A stretch of DNA of 64,000 bases, taken from Gracilariopsis chorda (lineage: Eukaryota > Rhodophyta > Florideophyceae > Gracilariales > Gracilariaceae). Positions within the stretch are counted from its first letter, which is position 1. The number at the start of each line of letters is the position of its first letter. The notes under the pieces were generated by a model. The model was not told where the DNA came from. It was given only the letters and a program-made list of their open reading frames with translations, and made no database searches. Made by a program: the position numbers and the translations under genes. Positions 22,752 to 31,500 of the stretch are shown piece by piece. Location of the stretch: contig NBIV01000130.1 of the NCBI GenBank assembly GCA_003194525.1, positions 1-64,000 on the forward strand, in the 5' to 3' direction.

Positions 22752-24308
22752 ATGTACTCGCAGGCCAAGTCCTTTCCTGAACTCCATCCGATCCGCTTTG
22801 AGAACAGAGCTTTGCTTCATGCCGTTAGTCATATTAGTGCCAACCTCATAAAACGAGCTGGAGTGAAGTCAGGAGATGCAACCTACGCCAATCTTCTCTC
22901 CAAAATATGGGGACAAAGCAGTGTCGCAACTATCGAAATTCTGGCCAGGAGGCGTGAAGAGTGTAGGATTCGGAAGAGAAAGACGCCCGAATTCTCAAAA
23001 GAAGATGTTCGATTCAAAGCGAAGAGCGGCACAGTTTCCCTCTTCGAACAGACAATGCTTTCAGATGATGAAAAAGAGCGAATAAGAAAACTTAAAAAAC
23101 TCAATGCAGCCAGAGACAAACTGGTAAGAATCTTGCGGAGGGTAAAGGATGACACCCTGGCCGTTAATGAGAGACGACTCACTGTCGAAATTATTAACCG
23201 TCCAGGGGAACTTAACGTAGATGCATTGCGCAGGTTGTGGGGTGTTCCAAAGGTCGTGTTTGAGGTCGCTCAGCTATACGAATACTTCAAGTCAAATGTG
23301 GAAGAAAGAAAGATATGTGACTTTTATGATAAGCACATGTGGAGCAATGAACCAGATGCTAGAGTATTCAACATATTGCATTGGAAAGAGGCAAGGCAAC
23401 GCCAACAATCTGGGAAGGCTCGAGATCGATATTCATCATGCTTTCGAAGCATATCGCATGCTATCATCCGGAAGGTTGTTAAGTTACTTCTGACAAAAAG
23501 ACGCTCTCCCCTTTTCGAAAGGAATATGGATGTAGCGACAGAAGTGGTCCTCTATGCTCTGCACCCCGACGGGCATATTGACAGCTTTCGGGAATCCGCA
23601 CTAAAAGCAGCAGGCTTCTTCCAAGGTCTAACTGCATATGAATACTCTAGGTCTTTCACAGGATCTCTGCAGAACCTGCATCTCGCAAAGCTAAATAGAA
23701 TGCTTAAAGACTTGAGAGCTGTCAAGGAACTGGAAGCTGAGAGGAATAACCACAATAACCTAGCTGACGGTTTCTCTTTGCAGACCCTTCTTCAGTACTG
23801 TTCAGAGCGTGATACGTTGACAAAGAGGGCTCTTTTCAGTGTGATTGACCGGTACGTTCGAAGGGAAAATGAATCTGAGTCAAACAGGGAGAACTTGAGG
23901 GTAAGCCACGCGGATTTCGTTCGATTGTATCTCTCGCTAACTGGCAGTGCGACTGATACTGGCCTCAAGTATTGGTTCTCGGTACTCGATCAAGACAGCG
24001 ATGGATGGATCAGTGTTGGAGATGTTGCCTACTTTTATTCAGAAAGGAAAGCAGAAAGCGAGAAAAGAAACGGCATAAAGCTCTCAGACGTGCGATGTCT
24101 GTGGGTACGATTGTGTGCAATGAGCCGAGTTTCTCCCAATGGAAAGGGTTTGAGTCTTCAGGCGCTCAAGGAATTGGGAAAAGACGAGCGGGAATTTGTA
24201 ATGTGCGCGCTGTTGATCCGACGTGCTGACGATGGGAATCTAACTGATGTTGCCGCTACCTTGGCCGAATCTGATGATGGGAGCGATGGGTCTCTAAGAT
24301 TAGACTAA
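22752..24308 (+). CDS. PP2A B''-type regulatory subunit (PPP2R3/TON2-like)
   Basis: 518 residues. The C-terminal half follows the B'' family: FSLQTLLQYCSERDTLTKRA, then DFVRLYLSLTG, LKYWFSVLDQDSDGWIS, then VAYFYSERKAE and LSDVRCLW. A canonical EF-hand loop (DQDSDGWISVGD) lies at residues 413-424. B'' subunits bind the PP2A scaffold and catalytic subunits and use calcium-binding EF-hands; in plants and algae TON2/FASS directs microtubule arrays. The N-terminal 200 residues are basic and coiled-coil-like and not obviously conserved. The start is the first in-frame ATG; an upstream exon is possible. Divergence from animal and plant forms is high, so the subtype is uncertain. Confidence 0.75.
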   Translation: MYSQAKSFPELHPIRFENRALLHAVSHISANLIKRAGVKSGDATYANLLSKIWGQSSVATIEILARRREECRIRKRKTPEFSKEDVRFKAKSGTVSLFEQTMLSDDEKERIRKLKKLNAARDKLVRILRRVKDDTLAVNERRLTVEIINRPGELNVDALRRLWGVPKVVFEVAQLYEYFKSNVEERKICDFYDKHMWSNEPDARVFNILHWKEARQRQQSGKARDRYSSCFRSISHAIIRKVVKLLLTKRRSPLFERNMDVATEVVLYALHPDGHIDSFRESALKAAGFFQGLTAYEYSRSFTGSLQNLHLAKLNRMLKDLRAVKELEAERNNHNNLADGFSLQTLLQYCSERDTLTKRALFSVIDRYVRRENESESNRENLRVSHADFVRLYLSLTGSATDTGLKYWFSVLDQDSDGWISVGDVAYFYSERKAESEKRNGIKLSDVRCLWVRLCAMSRVSPNGKGLSLQALKELGKDEREFVMCALLIRRADDGNLTDVAATLAESDDGSDGSLRLD

Positions 24309-24538
24309 CTTATACCTAGTGCGGCCATGCGTAATGCTAACGTGTTTTCACAGCCCTGTGATTGAGTGGTGCCCGTTTCATAGGACAAAACTGCCAGGAA
24401 TTGCTGTCAAACAATCAGCGCAGGCTTCGTATGCGCCGTAAACAATACGTTCGTGAAGCCTCCAAGACTGGGCAAATTAGCAGGCCTTCACCACTAATGA
24501 TACTGACGTACGCAACCACTTCGATTTCTTTTGCGGAC

Positions 24539-24589
24539 CGTACTTATGGTAATGGCGACCGAACTTGTGATCGGGTCGCCATTAGTACG
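24539..24589. repeat. Imperfect hairpin
   Basis: The left arm at 24539-24560 contains TAATGGCGACC; the right arm at 24573-24589 contains GGTCGCCATTA. Both outer ends carry CGTAC and GTACG. The left arm has an extra five bases relative to the right. Possibly an old miniature inverted-repeat element or the 3' end of the PP2A-like transcript. Confidence 0.6.
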
Positions 24590-24860
24590 TATCGATGGAA
24601 CGACAATCGACCCAGAAAGGGAAGGCTATCCATGCATAACCTGTTCTTCCTATACCCATGCACCCCTTCATCTTTCTCCACGCTCGGTACTGATGAATAA
24701 TTCCCAATCTTGGCGGTTGATTTCGATTTTCATAGGGCTGCGGTGAGGAGCTCTCATGAAGCTTTGCGACTAGGCATTCGTTTCTCAACTAGAGGCTATC
24801 TACGAACAGTATCTTACCCTTGGGTACGCGATTTGCGCTCCCACCGCAACAAAGCGCGAA

Positions 24861-24911
24861 GTTCGCGATATTACGCATGTTCGCGCCGCGAACATGGGTA
24901 ATGTCACGAAC
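24861..24911. repeat. 25-nt-arm hairpin with adjacent third copy
   Basis: The arms 24861-24885 and 24887-24911 pair with about three mismatches around one base. The core GAACATG(C/G)GTAATGTCA in the right arm is repeated directly at about 24907-24924, so the unit occurs three times: once inverted and twice direct. Confidence 0.65.
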
Positions 24912-25081
24912 ATGCGTAATGTCAACGTGCGAAATGGTCATAGCGACGTAGCGTTTTTTGGAAATGTACCCTATCCACGGAGTAAAAAGGTGCAAGTGTA
25001 CGTGTTGAACACGTGCATGTGTACGTGTAGCTCAGAAACTGAATGGTCAGCCATTTTGACCATGTGGCCCATTTTCTTGTC

Positions 25082-25138
25082 GAGTCAGTCATTATCTGTG
25101 CACGTGAAAATTTCACGTGCACAGATAATGACTGACTC
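25082..25138. repeat. Perfect 57-nt palindrome
   Basis: 28-nt arms match without error around the single base at 25110. Each arm contains a CACGTG (G-box/E-box). The right arm ends with TGACTCA, a bZIP AP-1/GCN4-type site. It lies about 230-280 bases before the HERPUD-like ATG and abuts a second perfect palindrome. CACGTG sites can bind bHLH or bZIP factors, so a regulatory role for an ER-stress gene is conceivable but inferred. Confidence 0.9.
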
Positions 25139-25186
25139 AGGGATACCGGGATGCATTTCACGGTGAAATGCATCCCGGTATCCCTG
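25138..25186. repeat. Perfect 49-nt palindrome
   Basis: 24-nt arms match without error around the base at 25162. The left arm contains ACCGGGATGCATTTCAC. It shares its first base with the end of the preceding palindrome, so the two stems could form side by side as a double hairpin. Confidence 0.9.
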
Positions 25187-25362
25187 GAGTATTGAAGTGT
25201 CTTTGTTAGCCCTTCTAAAGCTCTGTTGACGGTTGAACTGCATGCATCAATTCTGTTCACAACTTTTGCTGAACCATCGTGGTCAAGAAGCCAAACGTCA
25301 GCCGGGGCGGGAAATCGTGTATCTCCAAAGCAAGCTATTTTCTTAACGTCAAAGGGCTGAGA

Positions 25363-26799
25363 ATGTCGTCTTCAGAACAACCCGAACCTCAGGAGTCAGT
25401 GACTAGTGGGCAGTCTACTTCGCAGAAGGCAAAAAGCGAGGCAGACTTGGTCATCAAGAATCCAACCGACGGACCAGGAACCTTGCCATTCGTGTTGTCA
25501 CTCCCTGTGAGCACCACAGTGGAACGATTGAAGAACGAGCTATGCACCAAATACCCAGGCTCTCCATCAGTCGAAACCCAGCGCCTCATCTACGCTGGAA
25601 AGCTTCTGAGTGATAGTCAAAAGCTTCGTGAGTTTCTATCACCTCATCAGCAGAATGGTACTCCGCACACAATTCATCTTGTTATATCAGCCCCTCAGCC
25701 CCCACAAAGCTTTTCTCAAGCATCAACCACTCAGAACTCTTCCCCCACTGTGAATGATAACGCTGATTCATCACCTGATGCGCAACCTCCCCGTCTTCCT
25801 CCTTTTGCGTACAACGGACAGCTTTTCGGTGGGCAGGCTCCAAGGATACCCCTTCACCTGCAAGAGGTGGAGTACGCAGAACATCTGCAACTCGTGGAAT
25901 CTCTATTGGCTCAAACCTTGCAAAATGCAGCCGGCACGCCGCCAGATCCCCGCCTACTCGCTCAGATGCAGCAAGCTGCAGATATGGCTGCCGCTGCCGC
26001 TGCCGCTGCCGCTGCGGGCAGTCAAAACGTAAGAGCGCAGCCATACGCCACGGCACCGCCACTCGCTCCTGGTAATGTCATGCTCCCTGGGATGGTGCCG
26101 ATGCATCCCCAAATGCCGGTGCAGCATGTCCCGCCTGTGAACATGGCTGACCCTCGTACGCTACAACAGAATATGCAACAACCCCCAACACAGCAGGGTA
26201 ACGACGCAAATCCCCAGCGAGCACGTCAAGCAGGTCAACCCCGGCGGTTCAATGGTTTTCAGTTGGATGTGCAGATTGGGAGGGCAGGATTACAGAACGG
26301 TGCGCGAAACGGTGTTAACGTTCCAAACCAGCCTCACGTGCGGCAGTTCGTATTCCAGCTTGAGATTAACTGGGCACTAATAGCCAAGCTGTTCTTCTTA
26401 GTCTACTTGCTAGGGCACGAAGGTAATTCGCGTCGTATGTACTCGCTGATCGTGGCTGCTATTGCCATTTATCTATGGCAAACGGGTCATCTGGGATGGT
26501 TACGACGTTTTGTGAACATGGCGCTTCCGAATCCCCGTCATTTGATAGAACACCTCTTTCCTCAACAACCTTCATCGGAGAATGAGGACGCTGCTGGCAA
26601 TACACCAGCACGCAGTAACCCATATGGGTATCCAGCCATCATGCTGTCGTTCATCTATTCTTTTATTTACGGTTTTGTATGTTCTCTTCTGCCAGCTTGG
26701 AATCCACAGCCGCTGCCTCGAATTGAGCAGATCGTGCAGAATCCTGAACACCGACACGAAGAAGCTGCGCGAAATGCAAATCATGAACATGTGGAATAG
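25363..26799 (+). CDS. HERPUD-like ubiquitin-domain ER membrane protein
   Basis: 478 residues from the first ATG; an upstream in-frame GTG at 25279 is not credited. Residues about 23-105 form a ubiquitin-like domain (ADLVIKNPTD, then VERLKNELCTKYPG, RLIYAGKLLSD, then HTIHLVIS). A poly-Ala tract and a Pro/Gln-rich middle follow. The C-terminal part has the HERPUD signature FQLEINWALIAKLFFLVYLL, then IVAAIAIYLWQTGHLGWL, and a third hydrophobic stretch (IMLSFIYSFIYGFVCSLLP). HERPUD1/2 are ER membrane adaptors of the HRD1 ubiquitin ligase in ER-associated degradation and are induced by ER stress. The membrane pair and UBL order match; the extra third segment is less usual. Confidence 0.85.
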   Translation: MSSSEQPEPQESVTSGQSTSQKAKSEADLVIKNPTDGPGTLPFVLSLPVSTTVERLKNELCTKYPGSPSVETQRLIYAGKLLSDSQKLREFLSPHQQNGTPHTIHLVISAPQPPQSFSQASTTQNSSPTVNDNADSSPDAQPPRLPPFAYNGQLFGGQAPRIPLHLQEVEYAEHLQLVESLLAQTLQNAAGTPPDPRLLAQMQQAADMAAAAAAAAAAGSQNVRAQPYATAPPLAPGNVMLPGMVPMHPQMPVQHVPPVNMADPRTLQQNMQQPPTQQGNDANPQRARQAGQPRRFNGFQLDVQIGRAGLQNGARNGVNVPNQPHVRQFVFQLEINWALIAKLFFLVYLLGHEGNSRRMYSLIVAAIAIYLWQTGHLGWLRRFVNMALPNPRHLIEHLFPQQPSSENEDAAGNTPARSNPYGYPAIMLSFIYSFIYGFVCSLLPAWNPQPLPRIEQIVQNPEHRHEEAARNANHEHVE

Positions 26800-27136
26800 G
26801 TGCGCTTCGATACATATGGAACACAATCCATCCCTCTACTTGCCTCAAGGTTGCCTCAAAGCAACAGACTGATATCGCGTGAACCGAGAAAACCTGATAC
26901 ACAAGCAGCACATGGGTAACTTGATGTGAATTTGGGCGACTGCAGCAAAGTAATAAAGCAGGCTTCATTGCGTGGTTTGATCACATGGGATATCATCATC
27001 AACTCGTCACCTAGGTAAGTGTTATCTCCTCACTAAACAGGATTAGGTTTACTTACATTCGCAGCAGCCATTGCAGAGTTCTTGACTCTTTCAAGAATCG
27101 ATCGGGACTAGAGGCACTGACGGGATCGAACGTAAA
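26800..27136. other. Convergent intergenic spacer
   Basis: 337 bases between the ends of two convergent genes. It holds the 3' regions of both; AATAAA is not obvious. I see no other feature. Confidence 0.4.
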
Positions 27137-28237
27137 TCAGTCACTGTATGAAGCGAAACGTTCTTGCAAGCCAAGCCTTTTCCATGTATCCTTCATGTGC
27201 AGGGGAAGAGGCGCATGTACCGTAATCAGATCGGAGGCTGTTCGTGTGCCTTTGCGACTCCTCGAGGCAGAGTTTTGTGTGAGTCTAGGAAACGTTATGC
27301 TCCGGCTACACAACTGTAGAGCTCCCGTGATTGGATGTTGTCGGTCTTGTTGATGCGGGTAGATTGTGTCACCAACGAGTGGGGTTCCAAGTCCTTCCGC
27401 ACAATGGGCAGACAGTTGATTAGAACGACCAGTACGAGGCTCAAATTCGAGCCAGGCATAATGGCTGTCTACCATCTGCACGACTCTGTACTTGGTTATG
27501 GCCTTCTGCCCTGAAATATCTATGTCAATAATACCCTTCTTATGTCTCGGAACACCCGCCACCAACCCCCAATATAGACGGGTGACCATACGCGTTCTGA
27601 AGTAATCAGCGAGTAAAGTGGCAGCACCAACATCTCGTGCAACAAGAACTGCACCTCCAACCTGAGTTTGTAGGCGGTGTACTAGCCAGTAACGACCTGA
27701 ACCAAGCGCGCACAACAGCTGTTCAAGAGTGCGCGACGTGTTCTCCTGAGAATGTGCGATCACCGGCAGCCCTGGAGGTTTGTTAAGCACAGCGGTGCGT
27801 GCATCGCGGTGAAGAAGCCATCCTCTAACCAGCATTGCCTCAGACAGTGATACATCATCTGGTGGTGGTCTCTTTTTGCGCCGAGTTAAACCGAGTTTAA
27901 CATGGCCGGGAAAGGTGATGACATCTTCGGTACGGACGGGAGTAGCGCGACTGCGCTCGACTCGGCCGTTGATAAGCACGCGGGACTGGCGTATGTGGCG
28001 GTGAATGAGACCAGGCGGAAGCCCCGGCGCACTGTGCTTGATGAAGCGGTCAAGACGGACGCGGTCTAAGGCAAGAGATACACGAAAGCGAGCTGGCTGT
28101 GTCGCGCAGGGTAGTCCGTTGGATGACGCTGATGATGGTCCGGATGCGCCTCTCGCTGACGTGGAGAACGGACGAGGAAGAAGGGATGAGATCCGCGAAA
28201 GGGTAGTACGATTCATTGAGCAAGTAGACGCCTGCAT
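27137..28237 (-). CDS. RluA-family pseudouridine synthase homologue lacking the catalytic Asp, probably organellar
   Basis: 366 residues. Residues 1-30 are Ser/Arg/Thr-rich without acids, as in a mitochondrial presequence. An S4-like RNA-binding region lies at about 55-110 (LDRFIKHSAPG, then SRVLINGRV). The synthase core follows: AVLNKPPGLPVI, YWLVHRLQTQVGGAVL, RLYWGLVAGVP, TGRSNQLSAHCAEGLGTPLV, then GDTIYP. The family motif is H-R-L-D-x-x-T-S/A-G; here residue 190 is Gln (CAA) where the catalytic Asp is expected, and the following T-S-G is V-G-G. The protein may therefore bind RNA without isomerising uridine. A sequencing error cannot explain both changes easily. Convergent with the HERPUD-like gene. 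Confidence 0.85.
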   Translation of the reverse strand: MQASTCSMNRTTLSRISSLLPRPFSTSARGASGPSSASSNGLPCATQPARFRVSLALDRVRLDRFIKHSAPGLPPGLIHRHIRQSRVLINGRVERSRATPVRTEDVITFPGHVKLGLTRRKKRPPPDDVSLSEAMLVRGWLLHRDARTAVLNKPPGLPVIAHSQENTSRTLEQLLCALGSGRYWLVHRLQTQVGGAVLVARDVGAATLLADYFRTRMVTRLYWGLVAGVPRHKKGIIDIDISGQKAITKYRVVQMVDSHYAWLEFEPRTGRSNQLSAHCAEGLGTPLVGDTIYPHQQDRQHPITGALQLCSRSITFPRLTQNSASRSRKGTRTASDLITVHAPLPLHMKDTWKRLGLQERFASYSD

Positions 28238-28599
28238 CGGTAGTGATCGATATTAACGCGGAATTCCACGATTATACCCGTGTTTCTTCGTTTTCAAAAA
28301 TTATAGGGTCGCGCAATAAATTTTTGAGTCTCTGCCGTGACGTCGTTACATGCCCGGCCACTGTGACTTTTTTCAAAGGTTGTAGTGCAACCTTTGAAAA
28401 GAGTCAGTCGTTGTAAAGCGTGTCCCACTTTGAGTCACTGCCCCGACGAATATTCAGAAGACATAGTCTTCATACAATGTTTCTGGTCAGTAAGTAGACC
28501 AAAGTCAACTTACCGACGTTCAAACTTGAATCCATCGACGACAGTTTTTGGTTGGCAAACAATAGAATCTATACGCAGTACATTCGGAAACGGTTCCGT
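28238..28599. other. Spacer between pseudouridine synthase homologue and helicase genes
   Basis: 362 bases between two minus-strand genes: the promoter of the synthase homologue and the 3' end of the helicase. It contains the hairpin at 28370-28400. Confidence 0.5.
28370..28400. repeat. Perfect 13-bp-arm hairpin
   Basis: The arms TTTTCAAAGGTTG and CAACCTTTGAAAA flank a five-base loop TAGTG. It lies about 130 bases upstream of the synthase start and about 200 bases downstream of the helicase stop, so it could mark the helicase transcript end. Confidence 0.8.
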
Positions 28600-31500
28600 T
28601 TAACTTTCGTGAGTAATCAGTCGAACAATGGCATCTTTCACCATACTTCCGTCGCTGCTAATATCTAAATCCGTATTCTCGAACTTTCGAAGAAGGAGTT
28701 GATCCAGCTCACGTCGTAACTCGCGTGCCAGAACTGCGACCTGTGCTGGGGCCTTGAAAACTACCCATCGATCCACTGACATTTGACCATTCTTATGATT
28801 CACTCCAATATCCCCCCCGAAAAGCAAAATCGCGTATGGGGAAACCATAGTAGAATCACGGATAAACAGTTTTGATGTGTGGACCTTCTCATAATATGCC
28901 AACCATCTCGTCTCGTAGTTTCCAATATGAAAGTTGGTTGATTCCGGATGCAAAAACACCCGTGCGCTGTTCTTCGTGCGCAACTTGAGATCCTTGGAAT
29001 TGTGATTTATAGGAATCGATCCTCCTGCGACTTCCCGGTACTTCGTTGGTGGAAGATCAATCCGCACAATGTTCGGATATAGCGCAGCACATATGACTGC
29101 CCTCAAAATCCTATGGTTCCTCCCGTTTTTGTTGAACTGATCAGTCCGCTCCCATCCCCGAGTGTCTACTTGCCGTCCACAAAAACCAATATCTTTTAGG
29201 GCGTTTGCAAGCTTTCTCCGATTATCTCCGATTGTGATCAGTAACTTTCGAAGGAGGAAATGTTCATTGCAGAACTTTTGTTGAGCTCCATTGCTATGTC
29301 CATTTTCTTGAAGTTCCCTCCATTTTTCGTAAACATTGACGTAGGTCAAGAGATCAGACTTGCCCCAGTGAAATTTCCCCTTTGCGGAACGTGCCTCTTC
29401 ACGTTTATCCAACGGAGCGTAGAACGGTGAGCGTTCAGAAATCGTCGATGCTATCGTCAACGCTGCATCGAGACAGCCGAACACAGAGCCGTAGATAAGC
29501 AGCTTCCCTATTCTTGCATCCACAGGCAGTCCAGCAAGGTGCTTGCCGAGCGCCGTCATCTCCACATCGCCATATCCCTTTTTTCCTTTGCTTCCGACCG
29601 TTCTCAAAGCCCCAATATTTATGAGATTGTTGATTGCAGTTGCAACAGCTTCTTTATCTGGCGGATCTATTGCCTTCGAGAAAAAATCGTAAGGGCTGTT
29701 TTCCCTGTGGCTCTCTGAAACAATGCTTAGTACGTTAAGGACAAGATGCTCAAGAGCAATTCTCTGGATTTCAGGTTTTTGTTGAGCTGCAAGCTTAGCT
29801 TGGAACGTGTTTCTTCTAACTAGGCGATAGCATGTGCCTTTTGAGACTCGACCTGCTCGTCCTGCTCTTTGCTTTGCAGCGGCTTTCGAAACAAAGCACT
29901 CCGATAGAACTGAAAAGCCGTTTAGAGGGTCAAACGAAGTCTCCTTCACACGTAGTGTGTCAATAACAACTGTAACGTCATTGATCGTGATTGACGTCTC
30001 GGCTATGTTTGTCGAGCAAATCAATTTACGCTTTCCATTCGGAGGCGGTTTGAATACCTTCCTTTGATCTTCAGGAGAGAGTAGGGAATGTAGAGGAAGA
30101 GCCCACAATTTGTTTGACCCGGGACCAGTTGATAACCTTCGAATCAAAGTAGAAATCTCAGAAGTACCCGGAAGGAAAACGAGAATCGCGCCACTATTGT
30201 CATCTGAGCTAGTAGTAAGGACAATCTGTCTTACAAGCATGTCGATCAGGTCGAAATTGACCAAAGACTCATCTATGAGCGAAGCCATTGCTCGATAGTC
30301 ATGAAAGTTCGACACTTCAGGTACTCTAGAATGTTGTACGTCCAGGTAAAATCGAGGCACAATTTCTGAAGAGTCTCCACCTGAGTCGTTACCGATGATA
30401 TCGTCATCAGCAGGGTCGTCTGCCGCAGCCGCTTCGGTTGCACTGGTACGGGCATAGTAATCTCTAACGACCCCCGCTACCTCGCCAGCAAGCTTTCCAC
30501 GCTGAGAAGGAGGTCCTCGTTTTCTTGCATATCGATCACCTGGCTTGAGAGTGTACCTCGCTAAGCTAACCGCATCCTCGAGGTAAAGCTCGTCAACTGG
30601 ATATGTCCGACCTGGAATCGCTGCAATTGGTACCCTAATCTTCCATGACGATGAGCTCGACGGAGTACTCGAGAAATAGGCAGCAAACTTTGCCGCGTCA
30701 AGCGTCGCCGACATTAAGATCACACGTAAACTGCGGCGTTTGGGCAAAATATCACGCAGAATTAGCATCAAGAAGTCAGTCTCCGAAGATCTCTCATGAA
30801 CCTCGTCAAGAATAACGTGCGAAACATTTTCAAGATGCGGGTCAGACTGCAAGCGGCGTAATAACACCCCAGTTGTACAAAACACAAGACGCGTTTGTCT
30901 TGAGAGCCTCGAATTAAGTTTAACCTGATATCCAACACTTTCACCGACGCTTTGGCAACGTTCCGAAGCCACCCGCTCTGCCACAGACATAGCAGCGATT
31001 CTTCGTGGCTGTGTACATATAATTGAAACCGGCCTTCTGTTTTCAGAAGCTTCTTCCAGGAGGAACTGCGGGATCTGCGTGGTCTTACCAGAACCTGTTG
31101 CTCCACTGACCACTACGACTTGGTTATTCATCACTTTAGATAAGATTTCGCTTCTTGCTTTGTGCGCTGGTAGTCCAGCTCTTCTCTTCTTCATTTCCAG
31201 CAGCTCAGGAGAGTGTTTCAGAGGATCAGACTGTACGGGTCTGTGTATCCTCTTTCTTGCAATCTCTTTCCTTCCAGTTCTGTCGTTTCCTTCAGGTAGA
31301 GCTTGACTAGCCCTCTCTTTGATACCTGAAACACTCTTCTCAGTGCGGAGAACGAACTTGCTGGTGGCAGAGCGAAAAAGATCCTCTGCAGTAGCGGTAC
31401 AGAGAAAGGTGATAACCTCATACACACAGTAAACTGGTTTAGGTACTGTGGATTCACCATTTCCAATTGCGTCGAAGGACTTGCGTAGCTCAGCCACTTT

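Larger units (their letters stand above)
24309..25362. other. Spacer rich in hairpins, upstream of the HERPUD-like gene
   Basis: About 1 kb without a coding frame that I can support. It contains at least five inverted repeats, listed separately, ending with two abutting perfect palindromes about 180-280 bases before the next ATG. Confidence 0.6.

Noticed and set aside
25279-25362. Upstream extension of the HERPUD-like frame to a GTG
   Set aside because: Eukaryotic initiation at GTG is not expected, and the first ATG at 25363 gives a complete ubiquitin-like domain.
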